Numbered from the stretch's first letter, positions 1-8,915 are shown. The stretch is 64,000 bases of DNA from Betaproteobacteria bacterium Ga0077527 (GCA_001464815.1 LNDW01000015.1:310001-374000); one strand, 5' to 3'. A program made the numbers and translations. Notes: generated from the sequence alone by a model not told the origin.

Positions 1-416
1 GCGAGTTCGGGATGCGCATGCCAGGTGTCGCGCATCGCGCGCGCGGTCATTTCGCTGGTCAGGTTGTTGCCCATCGCGACCAGGTTCTTTTCGGTGAAAG
101 CGCCGGACCACACGCGGTGTTTGGCGCCGGTACGCGCAGCGGTGTTGCCGTCGCGGTCGATCACGCAGACCTGACGGTGTTCGATGCCGGGGTCACTGGC
201 GGCAATCTCGTCGAGCACCTTCTGCGCCGAATAACCCAGGCGCAGCAGGTTCAGCCCCAGCGGCCCCAGCCGGGGGTCGGTGCGTTGCATGGTCACCACC
301 AGCCCCAGCCCCGGCGCGATGAAGGGGCAGCGCGAACTGACCGCCTGGGCGCGGGTGGAAATGGCGACGCCGAAGCGGCCGGTTTGCGCACAGCGCGCGG
401 CAATGGCAAAAGTCAT
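1..416 (-). CDS. DUF1028 family protein, 3' part cut off by window edge
   Basis: About 138 N-terminal residues are visible, starting MTFAIAARCAQTGRFGVAIS and continuing past the window edge. The opening (self-versus-tradition 'ARC..TG..GVA.S' pattern) and the later DRDGNTAARTG stretch fit DUF1028, a family of Ntn-hydrolase-like fold whose biochemical role is not established. The ATG is preceded by GGAG eight bases upstream. The gene starts 21 bases after the stop of the Bug gene at 438-1430 on the same strand, so the two are probably cotranscribed. DUF1028 genes are often found next to transport or amino-acid degradation genes, but no substrate can be named from this sequence. Confidence 0.75.
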   Translation of the reverse strand, partial: MTFAIAARCAQTGRFGVAISTRAQAVSSRCPFIAPGLGLVVTMQRTDPRLGPLGLNLLRLGYSAQKVLDEIAASDPGIEHRQVCVIDRDGNTAARTGAKHRVWSGAFTEKNLVAMGNNLTSEMTARAMRDTWHAHPEL

Positions 417-437
417 GCGGTGTTCTCCAGATCAGGA

Positions 438-1430
438 TTATTGCGGAGGGATTTTGGCAGTCTGGACAATTTTCGCGTATTTCGCGATGTCCCTTCTGAT
501 GAAATCGCCAAACTGCTCGGGTGTGCCGCCTGCGGGGTCAAGCCCCAGTTCACCGAGCCTCGCCTTGAGATCACCGGCCAGCATCCTGTTGACCTCGCCG
601 TTGAGACGGCTGGTCACCGTGGCTGGCGTGCCCGCCGGCCCCATCAATCCGATCCAGCCCAGCAGCTCGAAACCCCTGAGCCCGGATTCATCCATGGTCG
701 GCAGGTCAGGAAACACCGCGGAGCGTTTCAGGCTGGTCACCGCGATGCCGCGCACACGGCCGGACTGCAGCGGCGCGATGGCGTTCGGCGCCGGCGTGAA
801 CATGAAATCGATCTGGCCGGTCATCAGGTCGGTGATCGCCGGCGCACCGCCGCGGTACGGCACATGCACGATCCGGGTGCCGGTCATCATCGCGAACAGC
901 TCCGCGGTCATGTGCTGGGTGGCGCCGATGCCGGAGGAGCCGTAGTTGAACTTGCCGGGATTGGCCTTCACCAGTGTGATGAATTCCTTGAGATTGCGCG
1001 AGGGTACCGAGGGATGCGCGAGCAGCACATTGGGCTGGTTGGCGACATGTACCAGCGGCAGCAGGTCCTTCAGCGGATCGTAGGGCAGCCTGGCATACAT
1101 GCTCGGCGCTGAGGACACCGCGGCGGCACTCGCCATCAGCAGCGAATAACCGTCGGGCGCTGCGCGCACGATGTTCTCGGTGCCGATGATGCCGGCCGCA
1201 CCGGAACGGTTATCGACGACGAACTGCTGGCCGGTGGCCTGGGTAAAACGCTGGCTGGTCAACCGCGCCACGGTGTCGATGCTGCCGCCGGCGGGATAGG
1301 CGACCACCACGCGCACCGCGCGGTTCGGATAAGACTGGGCAAACGATTGCCCGGTAGCGGTGCCGCCGATCAGCAACACAGCGGCCAGTGACAGCGCACG
1401 CGTCACGCCGGTGTTGATGCATGAACTCAT
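438..1430 (-). CDS. Bug/TctC periplasmic substrate-binding receptor
   Basis: 330 residues. An export signal (hydrophobic run ALSLAAVLLIGG ending near FAQS) is followed by the mature start YPNRAVRVVVAYPAGGSIDT, the hallmark of tripartite tricarboxylate receptors, and the VDNRSGAAG and HVPYRGGAP blocks that line the ligand cleft. It should capture a small carboxylate in the periplasm; the ligand cannot be told. I chose the ATG at 1430 because GGAG lies six bases before it; an in-frame upstream extension to 1499 lacks such a site and would precede the signal peptide. The downstream neighbour is the DUF1028 gene. No tctA/tctB partner is nearby. Confidence 0.9.
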   Translation of the reverse strand: MSSCINTGVTRALSLAAVLLIGGTATGQSFAQSYPNRAVRVVVAYPAGGSIDTVARLTSQRFTQATGQQFVVDNRSGAAGIIGTENIVRAAPDGYSLLMASAAAVSSAPSMYARLPYDPLKDLLPLVHVANQPNVLLAHPSVPSRNLKEFITLVKANPGKFNYGSSGIGATQHMTAELFAMMTGTRIVHVPYRGGAPAITDLMTGQIDFMFTPAPNAIAPLQSGRVRGIAVTSLKRSAVFPDLPTMDESGLRGFELLGWIGLMGPAGTPATVTSRLNGEVNRMLAGDLKARLGELGLDPAGGTPEQFGDFIRRDIAKYAKIVQTAKIPPQ

Positions 1431-1493
1431 ATTGGACTCCATCCTGGTTTCGGGAGTGTCTGAATCAGCAATAACCGTGCCCATCCCTTCACC

Positions 1494-1561
1494 CTGCAAA
1501 GGGTATCAACCCTTTGCAGCCAATATCCCCCTTCCCCCACCGGGGGAGGGGCCGGGGTGGG
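1494..1561. repeat. Two adjacent inverted repeats between genes
   Basis: A perfect 10-base inverted repeat (CTGCAAAGGG at 1494-1503 against CCCTTTGCAG at 1510-1519, six-base loop) is followed by a C-rich/G-rich hairpin at about 1526-1551 with the trailing GCCGGGGTGG. The second part resembles REP-like C/G hairpins that are common between genes in Burkholderiales genomes. It lies between the stop of the hydrolase/OsmC gene and the start of the Bug gene, both on the minus strand, so it may end the upstream transcript; there is no clear U-run. Confidence 0.5.
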
Positions 1562-1590
1562 CGCATCAGCTCTGCAGTAAGACCCTCGTC

Positions 1591-2805
1591 TCACTTGGCC
1601 GCCCGCGTCACCACTTTCACCTCACTGTGCAGCGTACGATGCACCGGGCATTTGTCGGCGATCTCCATCAGCTTCGCGCGCTGCGCGTCGTCAAGCCCGC
1701 CCTCCAGGGTGATCTCGCGCTCGATACGGTCGATCTTGCCCTCCCTGGTTTCACAGTCCGCACAGTCGGCGGCGTGGATCTTTTCGTGCTTGAGGCGCAC
1801 GCTGGCGCGCACCAGCGGGATCTTTTTGAGATCGGCATACATGCGGATCGTCATCGCGGTGCAGGCCCCCAAGGCGGAGAGCAGCAGATCGTAAGGTCCC
1901 GGCGCGGACCCGAAACCGCCGACAGACTGCGGCTCGTCCGCGCGCATTTCGTGGCCGGCGGCGGCGATGACCTGGGTAAATTTGCCCTCCCGCGTTTCAG
2001 CGACGATGACTTCGCCCGCCTCTCCGGCAATGCGGTGCGGATCTGCGAGCGGCACAAAGCGCGCGGCCCAGGCGGCGAGCACCGATGCCGCGTAACGCGC
2101 ATCCTCGCGCCGCGTCAGCAGGTGGTCGGCGGTATCGAGCGAGACAAAACTCTTCGGGTGTTTCGCCGCGACGAAAATGCCGGTGGCGTTGGCTATCGGC
2201 ACCGTGTCGTCCACCGGCGAATGCATCACCAGCAGCGCGCGGCGCAGTCTGGCAATCGCCTGCTGCTGCGGCTGCGCATCAAGGTCGTCGAGGAATTCGC
2301 GCTTGATACGAAAGCGCCGGCCGACCAGTTCGACCTCGGCCTCGCCCTGCGCTTCGATCTCGGCAATCGAGGATTTGAGCAGGCCTTTGACATGCGCCGG
2401 CTCGTACGGCGCGCCCAGCGTCGCCACCGCGCGCACTTCGGGGATTTTCGCCGCGGCGGCGAGCACCGCCGCACCACCCAGGCTGTGGCCGATCAGAATC
2501 GCCGGCGCGCCGTGCTGCGCGCGCAGCCAGTCCGCCGCAGCCACCAGATCGGCGACATTGGAACTGAAATCGGTATTGGCGAAATCGCCGTCACTGGCCC
2601 CCAGCCCGGTGAAATCAAAACGCAGCACCGCGATGCCGTGCTCGGCCAGCGCGGCGCTGATGAAACTTGCCGCCTTGCTGTCCTTGGAACAGGTGAAGCA
2701 GTGCGCGAACAGGGCATAGGCGCGTGGCGGCAGCAGCGGCATGTCGAGCCGCGCGGCGAGTTCGGCACCGAGGGCGCCGGGAAAACGGATGGACAGGGCG
2801 GGCAT
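1591..2805 (-). CDS. Alpha/beta hydrolase fused to OsmC-family domain
   Basis: 404 residues in two domains. Residues about 1-250 are an alpha/beta hydrolase with the nucleophile elbow GHSLGG near residue 105 and an acid/His end (HSPVDDTVP, then ADHLLTR). Residues about 270-404 are an OsmC/YhfA-type domain, with SALGACTAMTIRMYAD carrying the redox-active cysteine, and a later CPVHRTL cysteine. OsmC proteins reduce organic hydroperoxides using a cysteine pair. This two-domain arrangement is a known bacterial fusion. Standing alone on the minus strand, its 5' side faces pseudogene debris. Substrate of the hydrolase half is unknown. Confidence 0.88.
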   Translation of the reverse strand: MPALSIRFPGALGAELAARLDMPLLPPRAYALFAHCFTCSKDSKAASFISAALAEHGIAVLRFDFTGLGASDGDFANTDFSSNVADLVAAADWLRAQHGAPAILIGHSLGGAAVLAAAAKIPEVRAVATLGAPYEPAHVKGLLKSSIAEIEAQGEAEVELVGRRFRIKREFLDDLDAQPQQQAIARLRRALLVMHSPVDDTVPIANATGIFVAAKHPKSFVSLDTADHLLTRREDARYAASVLAAWAARFVPLADPHRIAGEAGEVIVAETREGKFTQVIAAAGHEMRADEPQSVGGFGSAPGPYDLLLSALGACTAMTIRMYADLKKIPLVRASVRLKHEKIHAADCADCETREGKIDRIEREITLEGGLDDAQRAKLMEIADKCPVHRTLHSEVKVVTRAAK

Positions 2806-2896
2806 TTGGAATACAGTGCAAAGTCAGACAAGGGCACACTTGAAGCGAAGCAGTGATAAATGATGAGCGCAAACCGGGGTTGGCGCGAGTCCCAAT

Positions 2897-2924
2897 TAAC
2901 CCATTGTTTTAATTGATTATTTTT
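2897..2924 (+). repeat. AT-rich dispersed motif, copy 1
   Basis: TAACCCATTGTTTTAATTGA followed by TTATTTTT, in the gap upstream of the hydrolase/OsmC gene. It is one of seven similar copies in the window (others at 6182, 28866, 33794, 43542, 52297 and 61326) and is strikingly AT-rich against its surroundings. Function unknown. Confidence 0.6.
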
Positions 2925-2956
2925 CACCGCCAGCCCGGGCGGCTTGCTGCAGGCCG

Positions 2957-3315
2957 ATGCCGGCGGCCTTTGAGGCACAGCTGCGCGAACTGGGTTATGA
3001 GCCCGGCAAAAATCTGTGGCTTGATGTGCGTCACGGCGAGGCTGGCGCGAACGATTAAATGATCTCGCGCTGGCGCTGGCCGACAGCGATGCGCGGATCG
3101 TGATGCTTGCCGGCACCGCGCCGGCGGTGATCGCCGGAAAAATCATCAGCGACCGTCCGCCGCTCTTCGCCGGCGTCGGCGATCCGGTGGCGCGGGGTTT
3201 CCTGAAAAGCTTCGCGGTGCCAGAAGGTCGCATGACCGGTTCCAACGACATGCTGCCCGGGGTCACCGAACGCAGGCTGGCGTCTGCTGCACGTCGATGT
3301 GCGCGGCGCCGCTGC
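2957..3315 (+). pseudogene. Remnant of ABC-type substrate-binding protein (PF04392/TrpX-like)
   Basis: Three reading-frame pieces line up with an internal segment of the ABC_sub_bind family. The first encodes FEAQLRELGYEPGKNLWLDV up to a stop near 3056. The next, in another frame, encodes VMLAGTAPAVIAG, then PLFAGVGDPVARGFL and a GRMTGSND-like block. A third shift near 3280 gives RLLHVDV. Both ends and much of the middle of the family are missing, so this cannot make a working protein. It fills most of the 2806-3461 gap; nothing else was recognised there. The order of conserved blocks is clear, but the family name comes from memory of its pattern. Confidence 0.6.
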
Positions 3316-3461
3316 CGCATACCGGCCTCATGCGCTGCTCGACGACCGCCGCGCAAAAAACTGCAGCCCGCCAATGCAGCAGTTGCTCGACCTTAACGGA
3401 TTCTTCACGGCAAGAGGACTATCGTCCGCGCAACTCATGCTCAGGCCTTGCAGGCCCGCCA

Positions 3462-5078
3462 ATGTCCAACACAGCCCTGATCCCGAGTGACGGCTGGCCG
3501 GTCAACCGGCTGATTCTTGCAGTAACCGCCTTCCTGCTGCTCACCGGCAACCTGACCTTCGCCGGCGTGGTGCTCAATGCCTACCCCTTCACCGCCGCCA
3601 CGGCGGCACCGCTGCTTTCGCTGGCGCTGGTGTTCGGCGGTGTCACCGTGCTGCTGCTCGCGCCATTCTGCTTCGGGCGCAGTACGCGGCCGCTGCTCGC
3701 CACGGTGTTGCTGCTGTCGGCGGCGGCGGCGTATTTCATGGACACCTACGGCGTCATCATCAGCGATGACATGCTGGTCAACGTGGCGCACACCAGCATG
3801 GCCGAATCCGCCGAGTTGCTGACGCCGCGCCTGTTCGTGTACCTGGTGTTTCTCGGCGTGCTGCCGGCATGGTTCGTCGCCAAGGTCCCGCTGCGCCGGT
3901 CAGGCTCCCGCGGCGAAGTCCTTGCCCGCGGCAGGCTGCTCGCCGGCGCCGTGCTGGTGGTAATCGCCACCCTGCTCGCCTTCGGCAGTTTTTACGCCTC
4001 GTTTTTCCGGGTCAACAAGGAACTGCGACAGCACGCCAACCCGGTGTACTACCTGTACTCGGCCGCCAGGTTCGCCAGCCTGTCGCTGCGTTCCGGCAAC
4101 CCCGGCGTGGTGCAGCCACTGGGCACCGACGCCGCAATTCCGGTCTCAGACGTCACCCGCGACCTGGTGATCATGGTGGTCGGTGAAACCGCGCGCGCCG
4201 ACCGCTTTTCGATCAACGGCTATCACCGCGAAACCACGCCGCTGATGGCGAAACAGAACGTGGTCAGCCTGACCAATTTCCGCGCCTGCGGCACGTCAAC
4301 CGCGGTGTCGGTGCCCTGCATGTTTCTGCTCAACGGCGAGACCCGCGGCCACGGCAGGATCGCGACCGAGGAAAACGTGCTTGACGTGCTGCAGCATGGC
4401 GGTGTGCATGTGCTCTGGCGCGACAACAACTCGGATTCCAAGGGCGTAGCCAGCCGCGTCGCCTACCAGGACTTCAAGACCCCGGCCAACAATCCCCTGT
4501 GCAATCCCGAGTGCCGTGACGAAGGCATGCTCGCCGGCCTGCAGCAGTACATCGACACCCATACCAGGGGTGACATCCTGATCGTGCTCCACCAGATGGG
4601 CAGCCACGGTCCGGCGTATGCGCGGCGTTATCCGCAGGCCTTCGAGAAATTCAAGCCGGTGTGCCGCGACAGCGACCTGAGCCGCTGTACGCGCGAGGAG
4701 ATCGGCAACGCCTACGACAACACCATCCTCTACACCGACCATTTCCTGAACCAGACAATCCAGCTGCTCAAGCGCAACGACGCCAAATTCGAGACCGCGC
4801 TGTTCTATGTCAGCGACCACGGCGAATCGCTGGGCGAAAACGGCCTTTACCTGCACGGCATCCCCAAGGCGATCGCCCCCGACACGCAACTCCATGTGCC
4901 GGCGCTGATGTGGTTCGGCAAAAATTTCCGCCTGATTGACCCGGCTGACTTGCGCCGCAAATCGGCGCAGCGCTTCACCCACAACAACGTGTTCCACACC
5001 CTGCTCGGTTTGTTCGAGATCGAGACCTCGGTCTATGACACCGGGCAGGACCTGCTGCATCCGGCGCGCCCGAAATGA
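3462..5078 (+). CDS. eptA: Lipid A/core phosphoethanolamine transferase (EptA family)
   Basis: 538 residues. Four to five hydrophobic helices in the first 180 residues anchor the protein in the inner membrane; the rest is a periplasmic alkaline-phosphatase/sulfatase-fold domain. VVGETARADRFSINGY near residue 238 carries a metal-binding Glu; CGTSTAVSVPCMF near 276 holds the expected nucleophilic Thr; HQMGSHGP near 376 and SDHGESLGENG near 450 supply more metal ligands. It moves phosphoethanolamine from phosphatidylethanolamine to lipid A or core, lowering negative surface charge, and leaves diacylglycerol. I start at MSNTALIPSDG: longer in-frame starts run into pseudogene debris. Its stop overlaps the dgkA start by four bases. 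Confidence 0.9.
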   Translation: MSNTALIPSDGWPVNRLILAVTAFLLLTGNLTFAGVVLNAYPFTAATAAPLLSLALVFGGVTVLLLAPFCFGRSTRPLLATVLLLSAAAAYFMDTYGVIISDDMLVNVAHTSMAESAELLTPRLFVYLVFLGVLPAWFVAKVPLRRSGSRGEVLARGRLLAGAVLVVIATLLAFGSFYASFFRVNKELRQHANPVYYLYSAARFASLSLRSGNPGVVQPLGTDAAIPVSDVTRDLVIMVVGETARADRFSINGYHRETTPLMAKQNVVSLTNFRACGTSTAVSVPCMFLLNGETRGHGRIATEENVLDVLQHGGVHVLWRDNNSDSKGVASRVAYQDFKTPANNPLCNPECRDEGMLAGLQQYIDTHTRGDILIVLHQMGSHGPAYARRYPQAFEKFKPVCRDSDLSRCTREEIGNAYDNTILYTDHFLNQTIQLLKRNDAKFETALFYVSDHGESLGENGLYLHGIPKAIAPDTQLHVPALMWFGKNFRLIDPADLRRKSAQRFTHNNVFHTLLGLFEIETSVYDTGQDLLHPARPK

Positions 5079-5464
5079 ACTCGCCCACGGAGCCGCGAAA
5101 TGCAGCACCGCCAAAAAGCCGCGGTGGCCTGCAGCGCCTGCTGCCGGCGCTGCGTTATTCGCTGGCCGGCCTGCGCGCGGCCTGGCGCCACGAAGCCGCC
5201 TTCCGCCAGGAAGTCTATGCCGGACTGCCGCTGCTGCTGATCGCACCCTTCGTTGCGGCGCAACGCTGGCAGGCAGCACTGATGATCGGTGCCATCCTGC
5301 TGGTGTGGATCGTCGAGCTGCTCAACTCGGGACTGGAGGCGCTGTGCGATTCGGTGAGCCGCGAACTGCATCCGCTGCTTGGCCGCGCCAAGGACCTGGG
5401 CAGCGCCGCGGTGCTGCTGAGCATCGTCAATGCGGTGCTGGTCTGGGCGCTGCTTTTGCCCTGA
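5075..5464 (+). CDS. dgkA: Diacylglycerol kinase, prokaryotic type
   Basis: 129 residues, normal for this small trimeric inner-membrane enzyme, with three hydrophobic helices. The conserved amphipathic start (RYSLAGLRAAWRHEAAFRQE), the catalytic region VELLNSGLEALCD and the RAKDLGSAAVLLS helix are present. It phosphorylates diacylglycerol to phosphatidic acid. ATGA overlap with the upstream phosphoethanolamine transferase implies translational coupling. This makes sense because that transferase releases diacylglycerol, which this enzyme would recycle. The 28-residue N-terminal extension rich in Pro and Ala is longer than in E. coli. Confidence 0.93.
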   Translation: MNSPTEPRNAAPPKSRGGLQRLLPALRYSLAGLRAAWRHEAAFRQEVYAGLPLLLIAPFVAAQRWQAALMIGAILLVWIVELLNSGLEALCDSVSRELHPLLGRAKDLGSAAVLLSIVNAVLVWALLLP

Positions 5465-5467
5465 TCC

Positions 5468-6184
5468 GTGATGCCTGCATTGCCAATTACACGGCATCCG
5501 CCGTTGCATATCGCCGCGGCCGGCCTGCTGCTGATCCTGCCGTGGGAACTCTCCGGCGGCGACCTGTGGCTGATGCTGCAGATCGGCAGCGCGCAGGGCT
5601 TTGCGTTGCGTGAACAATGGTGGCTGCGCGTGCTGCTGCATGAAGGGCTGCGCGGACTGGCAACCATCGCTTATCTTTATCTGCTGATCGGCGCCGGGTT
5701 CGCCCTGCCCGGCCTGCGCACATTCACCCGCGCGCAGCGTATCGAGATGTTCTGCGGCGTCTCGTTGTCACTGCTGCTGGTGAGCTGCCTGAAATCGCTG
5801 AGCCTGACCAGCTGTCCCTGGGATCTGGCGAAGTTCGGCGGAGTGGCGTCCTACGTTCCGCACTGGCTGCCGGGTGTCAGCGATGGCGGCGCCGGCCGCT
5901 GTTTTCCCAGCGGCCACGCTTCGGCGGGATTTGCTTTTTTTTCCGTCGCCGCGGCCGTCAGCACACCAGCCCGGCGGCGGCGTGTGCTGATCGTGGTGCT
6001 GCTGTTCGGTGTGCTGTGTGGTGTGGCGCAGGTGCTGCGTGGCGCACATTACCCGAGCCATGTGTTGTGGACGGCCTGGCTCTGCGGCGTGGTCGCGACG
6101 CTGAATCACCACCTTGCCACGTGGCTGCAGAACTTCCGGGAACAATCGAAGACTTTGCCAGCCAACCCCGCAAAATCAATATAA
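5468..6184 (+). CDS. PAP2-family membrane phosphatase
   Basis: 238 residues with about six membrane helices. The phosphatase motifs are KSLSLTSCPWDL near residue 107, CFPSGHASAGF near 139 and the RGAHYPSHVLWTAW segment near 187, giving the Lys, the PSGH His and the last Arg/His. PAP2 enzymes of this kind remove phosphate from lipid A, undecaprenyl pyrophosphate or phosphatidate. Start is GTG at 5468 or ATG at 5471, four to seven bases after dgkA, so it is the third gene of the envelope operon. With its neighbours it points to lipid A or lipid-carrier remodelling; the exact lipid is not shown by sequence. Confidence 0.85.
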   Translation: MMPALPITRHPPLHIAAAGLLLILPWELSGGDLWLMLQIGSAQGFALREQWWLRVLLHEGLRGLATIAYLYLLIGAGFALPGLRTFTRAQRIEMFCGVSLSLLLVSCLKSLSLTSCPWDLAKFGGVASYVPHWLPGVSDGGAGRCFPSGHASAGFAFFSVAAAVSTPARRRRVLIVVLLFGVLCGVAQVLRGAHYPSHVLWTAWLCGVVATLNHHLATWLQNFREQSKTLPANPAKSI

Positions 6185-6210
6185 CCAATTGTTTTTATTG
6201 ATATTTATTT
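6182..6210 (+). repeat. AT-rich dispersed motif, copy 2
   Basis: TAACCAATTGTTTTTATTGA then TATTTATTT. It overlaps the TAA stop of the PAP2 gene at its left end and the reversed stop codon of the M32 peptidase at its right end, so it forms the whole spacer of a convergent gene pair. Confidence 0.6.
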
Positions 6211-7698
6211 CCGCAGATAACGCCGCTCGAGATGGCTGCGGAAATGCGCCGGATTGAGCGCCTCGCCGCTCGCACGCTGCACCAGCTCCGGTGTGGTCCA
6301 GCGGCAGCCCTGTGACCAGACGAATTCACGCTGCCAGTCGAACACCGGCGACAGGTCACCGGCGGCGATACGCGCATCGAAGTCGGGCGTCGCGCGGCGT
6401 ATCACGGCAAACCACTGCGCCGCATACATCGCACCCAGCGTGTAGCAGGGAAAGTAGCCAAAGGAGCCATCGCTCCAGTGCACATCCTGCAGGCAGCCGT
6501 CTTTGAAATTGCCGCGGGTATCGAGTCCGAGCAGCGATTGCATCTTCTCCGCCCACAGCGCGGGAATGTCCTCGGGTTCGATTTCACCTTCGACCAGCGG
6601 CCTCTCGATTTCGTAACGCAGGATGACGTGAGCCGGATAAGTCACCTCGTCCGCATCAACGCGGATGAATCCGGGCTTCACCCGCGTCCACAGCCGGTAC
6701 AGGTTATCGGCATCGAAGGCGGGCTGATCGCCGAAGTGTTTTTTCAGCAGCGGCACGAGCAGGCCGACAAAGGGCCGGCTGCGCGCAAGCTGCATTTCGC
6801 AGGACAGGCTCTGGCTTTCATGCAGTCCATAGGAACGCGCCGTGCCCAGCGGCTGGCCCAGCCACTCGCGCGGCAGATTCTGCTCGTAACGCGCATGGCC
6901 GGTCTCGTGGATGGTGCCGAGCAGGCTGCGCGCGAAATCATCCTCGCTGTAACGCGTGGTCAGGCGCACGTCCTCGGGCACGCCGCCGCTGAAGGGATGC
7001 GCGCTTTCGTCCAGCCGCCCCGCCTCGAAATCAAAACCGAGCAGCGCCATTACCTCGCGGTTCAGCGCGCGCTGCGCCACCACCGGGAAAGGTCCGCGCG
7101 GCAGCGTGATGCTGTCCTGCGCCTGTTTTTTCCGTGCGTCATCAATCAGCGCAGGCAGCCACTGCCGCACCTCAGCGAAGATGCGGTCAACATCCGAGGC
7201 GCGCACACCCGGCTCGAAACGATCCATCAGCGCGTCGTAGCGCGACAAGCCGCTGTCGTCGGCCAGCAGTTGCGCTTCCTCGCGCGCCAGCTTCACCACC
7301 GGACGGAAATTTTCGAGAAAACCCTCCCAGTCATTCGCCGCGCGCTGGCTGCGCCAGGCGTGTTCACATTTGGCACCGGCCAGCGTCTTTTCTTCGACCA
7401 GCCGTTCCGGCAGCGCATTGGCGTCACGCCAGTCGCGGCGGATTTCGCGCAGGTTGGCGCGCGCGATGTCATCCAGCGGTTCGGCTTCAGCCGCAGCAAT
7501 CAGCGTCTTCAGTTCCGGCGCGGTGCGGGTGCGGTGGATCAGTGCATGCAGCTCGGCTTCGGCCGCCGCACGTGCCGCGTTGCCCTTTGGCGGCATCATC
7601 GCGTTGCGGTCCCAGCCGACGATTGAACCGAGATGCTGGAAGCGGTACAGCCGGGTGTAGATGCGGGTCAGTTCGGCATAGGCCGGCGTGGCGCTCAT
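6205..7698 (-). CDS. Metallocarboxypeptidase, M32 (Taq carboxypeptidase) family
   Basis: 497 residues, the usual size for M32. The zinc site HETGHARYEQ lies near residue 262, followed by the family-typical GLHESQSLSCEM segment where the third ligand Glu sits. The C-terminal RVDADEVTYPAHVILRYE region is also characteristic. It trims residues from peptide C-termini in the cytoplasm. The true start is ATG at 7698, overlapping the stop of the FMN-dehydrogenase gene by four bases; the reading frame stays open further upstream but only as a shadow of that gene. Last gene of the three-gene Bug-dehydrogenase-peptidase unit. Confidence 0.92.
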   Translation of the reverse strand: MSATPAYAELTRIYTRLYRFQHLGSIVGWDRNAMMPPKGNAARAAAEAELHALIHRTRTAPELKTLIAAAEAEPLDDIARANLREIRRDWRDANALPERLVEEKTLAGAKCEHAWRSQRAANDWEGFLENFRPVVKLAREEAQLLADDSGLSRYDALMDRFEPGVRASDVDRIFAEVRQWLPALIDDARKKQAQDSITLPRGPFPVVAQRALNREVMALLGFDFEAGRLDESAHPFSGGVPEDVRLTTRYSEDDFARSLLGTIHETGHARYEQNLPREWLGQPLGTARSYGLHESQSLSCEMQLARSRPFVGLLVPLLKKHFGDQPAFDADNLYRLWTRVKPGFIRVDADEVTYPAHVILRYEIERPLVEGEIEPEDIPALWAEKMQSLLGLDTRGNFKDGCLQDVHWSDGSFGYFPCYTLGAMYAAQWFAVIRRATPDFDARIAAGDLSPVFDWQREFVWSQGCRWTTPELVQRASGEALNPAHFRSHLERRYLRK

Positions 7699-8915
7699 GG
7701 CATCTGCTGCGCAGCGCGCATCGGCAGCACAGCGGCGGAAGGTCTGGCCTGCACACCGGGCAGATCGAGCACGCGACGGTCCAGTTCGGCGATGCTGTTC
7801 ACGCCGAGCAGCCCCATGACGCGGTCGGTTTCCTCGCGCAGGATGTCGATGGCGCGGGTGGCGCCGGCCTCGCCCGCGGCCGCGGTGCCGTACAGCGTGG
7901 CGCGGCCGACCAGCACCGCCTTCGCGCCCAGCGCCAGTGCCTTGACCACATCGCTGCCGCGGCGGATGCCGCTGTCCATCATCACCGTGACGCGGTGGCC
8001 GACGGCATCCACCATCGCCGGCAGCACGTCTATGGTGGCCATCGAACTGTCGAGCATGCGGCCGCCGTGGTTGGAAACGATGATGCCATCGACACCGCAG
8101 TCGGCGGCGATGTGCGCATCGTCGGGATGCAGCGTGCCCTTGATCAGCAGCTTGCGCGGCCACAGCTTGCGCAGCGCGCGCAGGTCATCCCAGTTCAGGC
8201 TGTCGTTCTTGAGGATCGATTTCTTGAAGGTGCGCGCGGTGATCCTGTCCTGGATTTCCGGCGGGTAGTTCTCGAAGCGCGGCGTGCCGCGCGTGAGCAG
8301 CTGGCGCAGGTAAACACCGGTGAGCCAGCGCGGATGGGTCATCACGTCGGCAATCAGCCGCGCGTTGGGCTTCATCGGCACGCTGAACCCGTTGCGGTGG
8401 CTGAATTCGCGGTTGGCGGCCACCGCGCCGTCCACGGTAACCACCAGCGCTTCGAAGCCGACACCTTTCGCACGCTCGACCAGCTGGTGCGACAGCCGGC
8501 GGTCCGACCACATATAGAGCTGGAACCACAGGCAGCCGCCGGCTTCGGCGGCGATGGTTTCCATCGAAGTCATCGAGTTGGTGGCCACGGTGAAGGGAAT
8601 GCCGGCCGCCGCCGCGGCGCGCGCCATGCCGACCTCGCCGTTGTTCCACAGCAGGCCGGCGGTGCCGGTGGGCGCAATCACGATCGGCAGGGGCTGGGGC
8701 TTGCCAAAGAGGCTGATCGCCTGGCTGCGCTTCGAGACATCGACCAGCGTGCGCGGGCAGAGCTTGATGCGCTCGAAAGCCTCGCGGTTGTTGGCGAGCG
8801 CGATGTCGTCCTCGGTGCCGCGGTCGATGAATTCAAAAATCGCACGCGGCAGATGAGCCTTCGCCATTTGCCGAAGGTCTTCGATGTTCCAGGCGCCGAG
8901 GTTGTCCGTGCTCAT
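7695..8915 (-). CDS. FMN-dependent alpha-hydroxy-acid dehydrogenase
   Basis: 406 residues of the lactate/glycolate/mandelate oxidoreductase family. Key features: the N-terminal FEFIDRGTEDD segment, PIVIAPTGTAGL phosphate-binding region, WFQLYMWSDR, the active-site VSNHGGRMLD containing the catalytic His near residue 285, and the FMN-phosphate loop MDSGIRRGSDVVKAL. It oxidises an S-2-hydroxy acid to the keto acid. GGAG five bases before the ATG at 8915 fixes the start; a longer in-frame start nine codons upstream is less likely. It follows the Bug gene by 23 bases and overlaps the M32 peptidase by four. Confidence 0.9.
   Translation of the reverse strand: MSTDNLGAWNIEDLRQMAKAHLPRAIFEFIDRGTEDDIALANNREAFERIKLCPRTLVDVSKRSQAISLFGKPQPLPIVIAPTGTAGLLWNNGEVGMARAAAAAGIPFTVATNSMTSMETIAAEAGGCLWFQLYMWSDRRLSHQLVERAKGVGFEALVVTVDGAVAANREFSHRNGFSVPMKPNARLIADVMTHPRWLTGVYLRQLLTRGTPRFENYPPEIQDRITARTFKKSILKNDSLNWDDLRALRKLWPRKLLIKGTLHPDDAHIAADCGVDGIIVSNHGGRMLDSSMATIDVLPAMVDAVGHRVTVMMDSGIRRGSDVVKALALGAKAVLVGRATLYGTAAAGEAGATRAIDILREETDRVMGLLGVNSIAELDRRVLDLPGVQARPSAAVLPMRAAQQMP

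Noticed and set aside
7699-8163. N-terminal extension of the M32 peptidase to 652 residues
   Set aside because: The added stretch is Arg-rich and lies wholly on top of the FMN dehydrogenase gene; a proper start with ATGA overlap exists at 7698.
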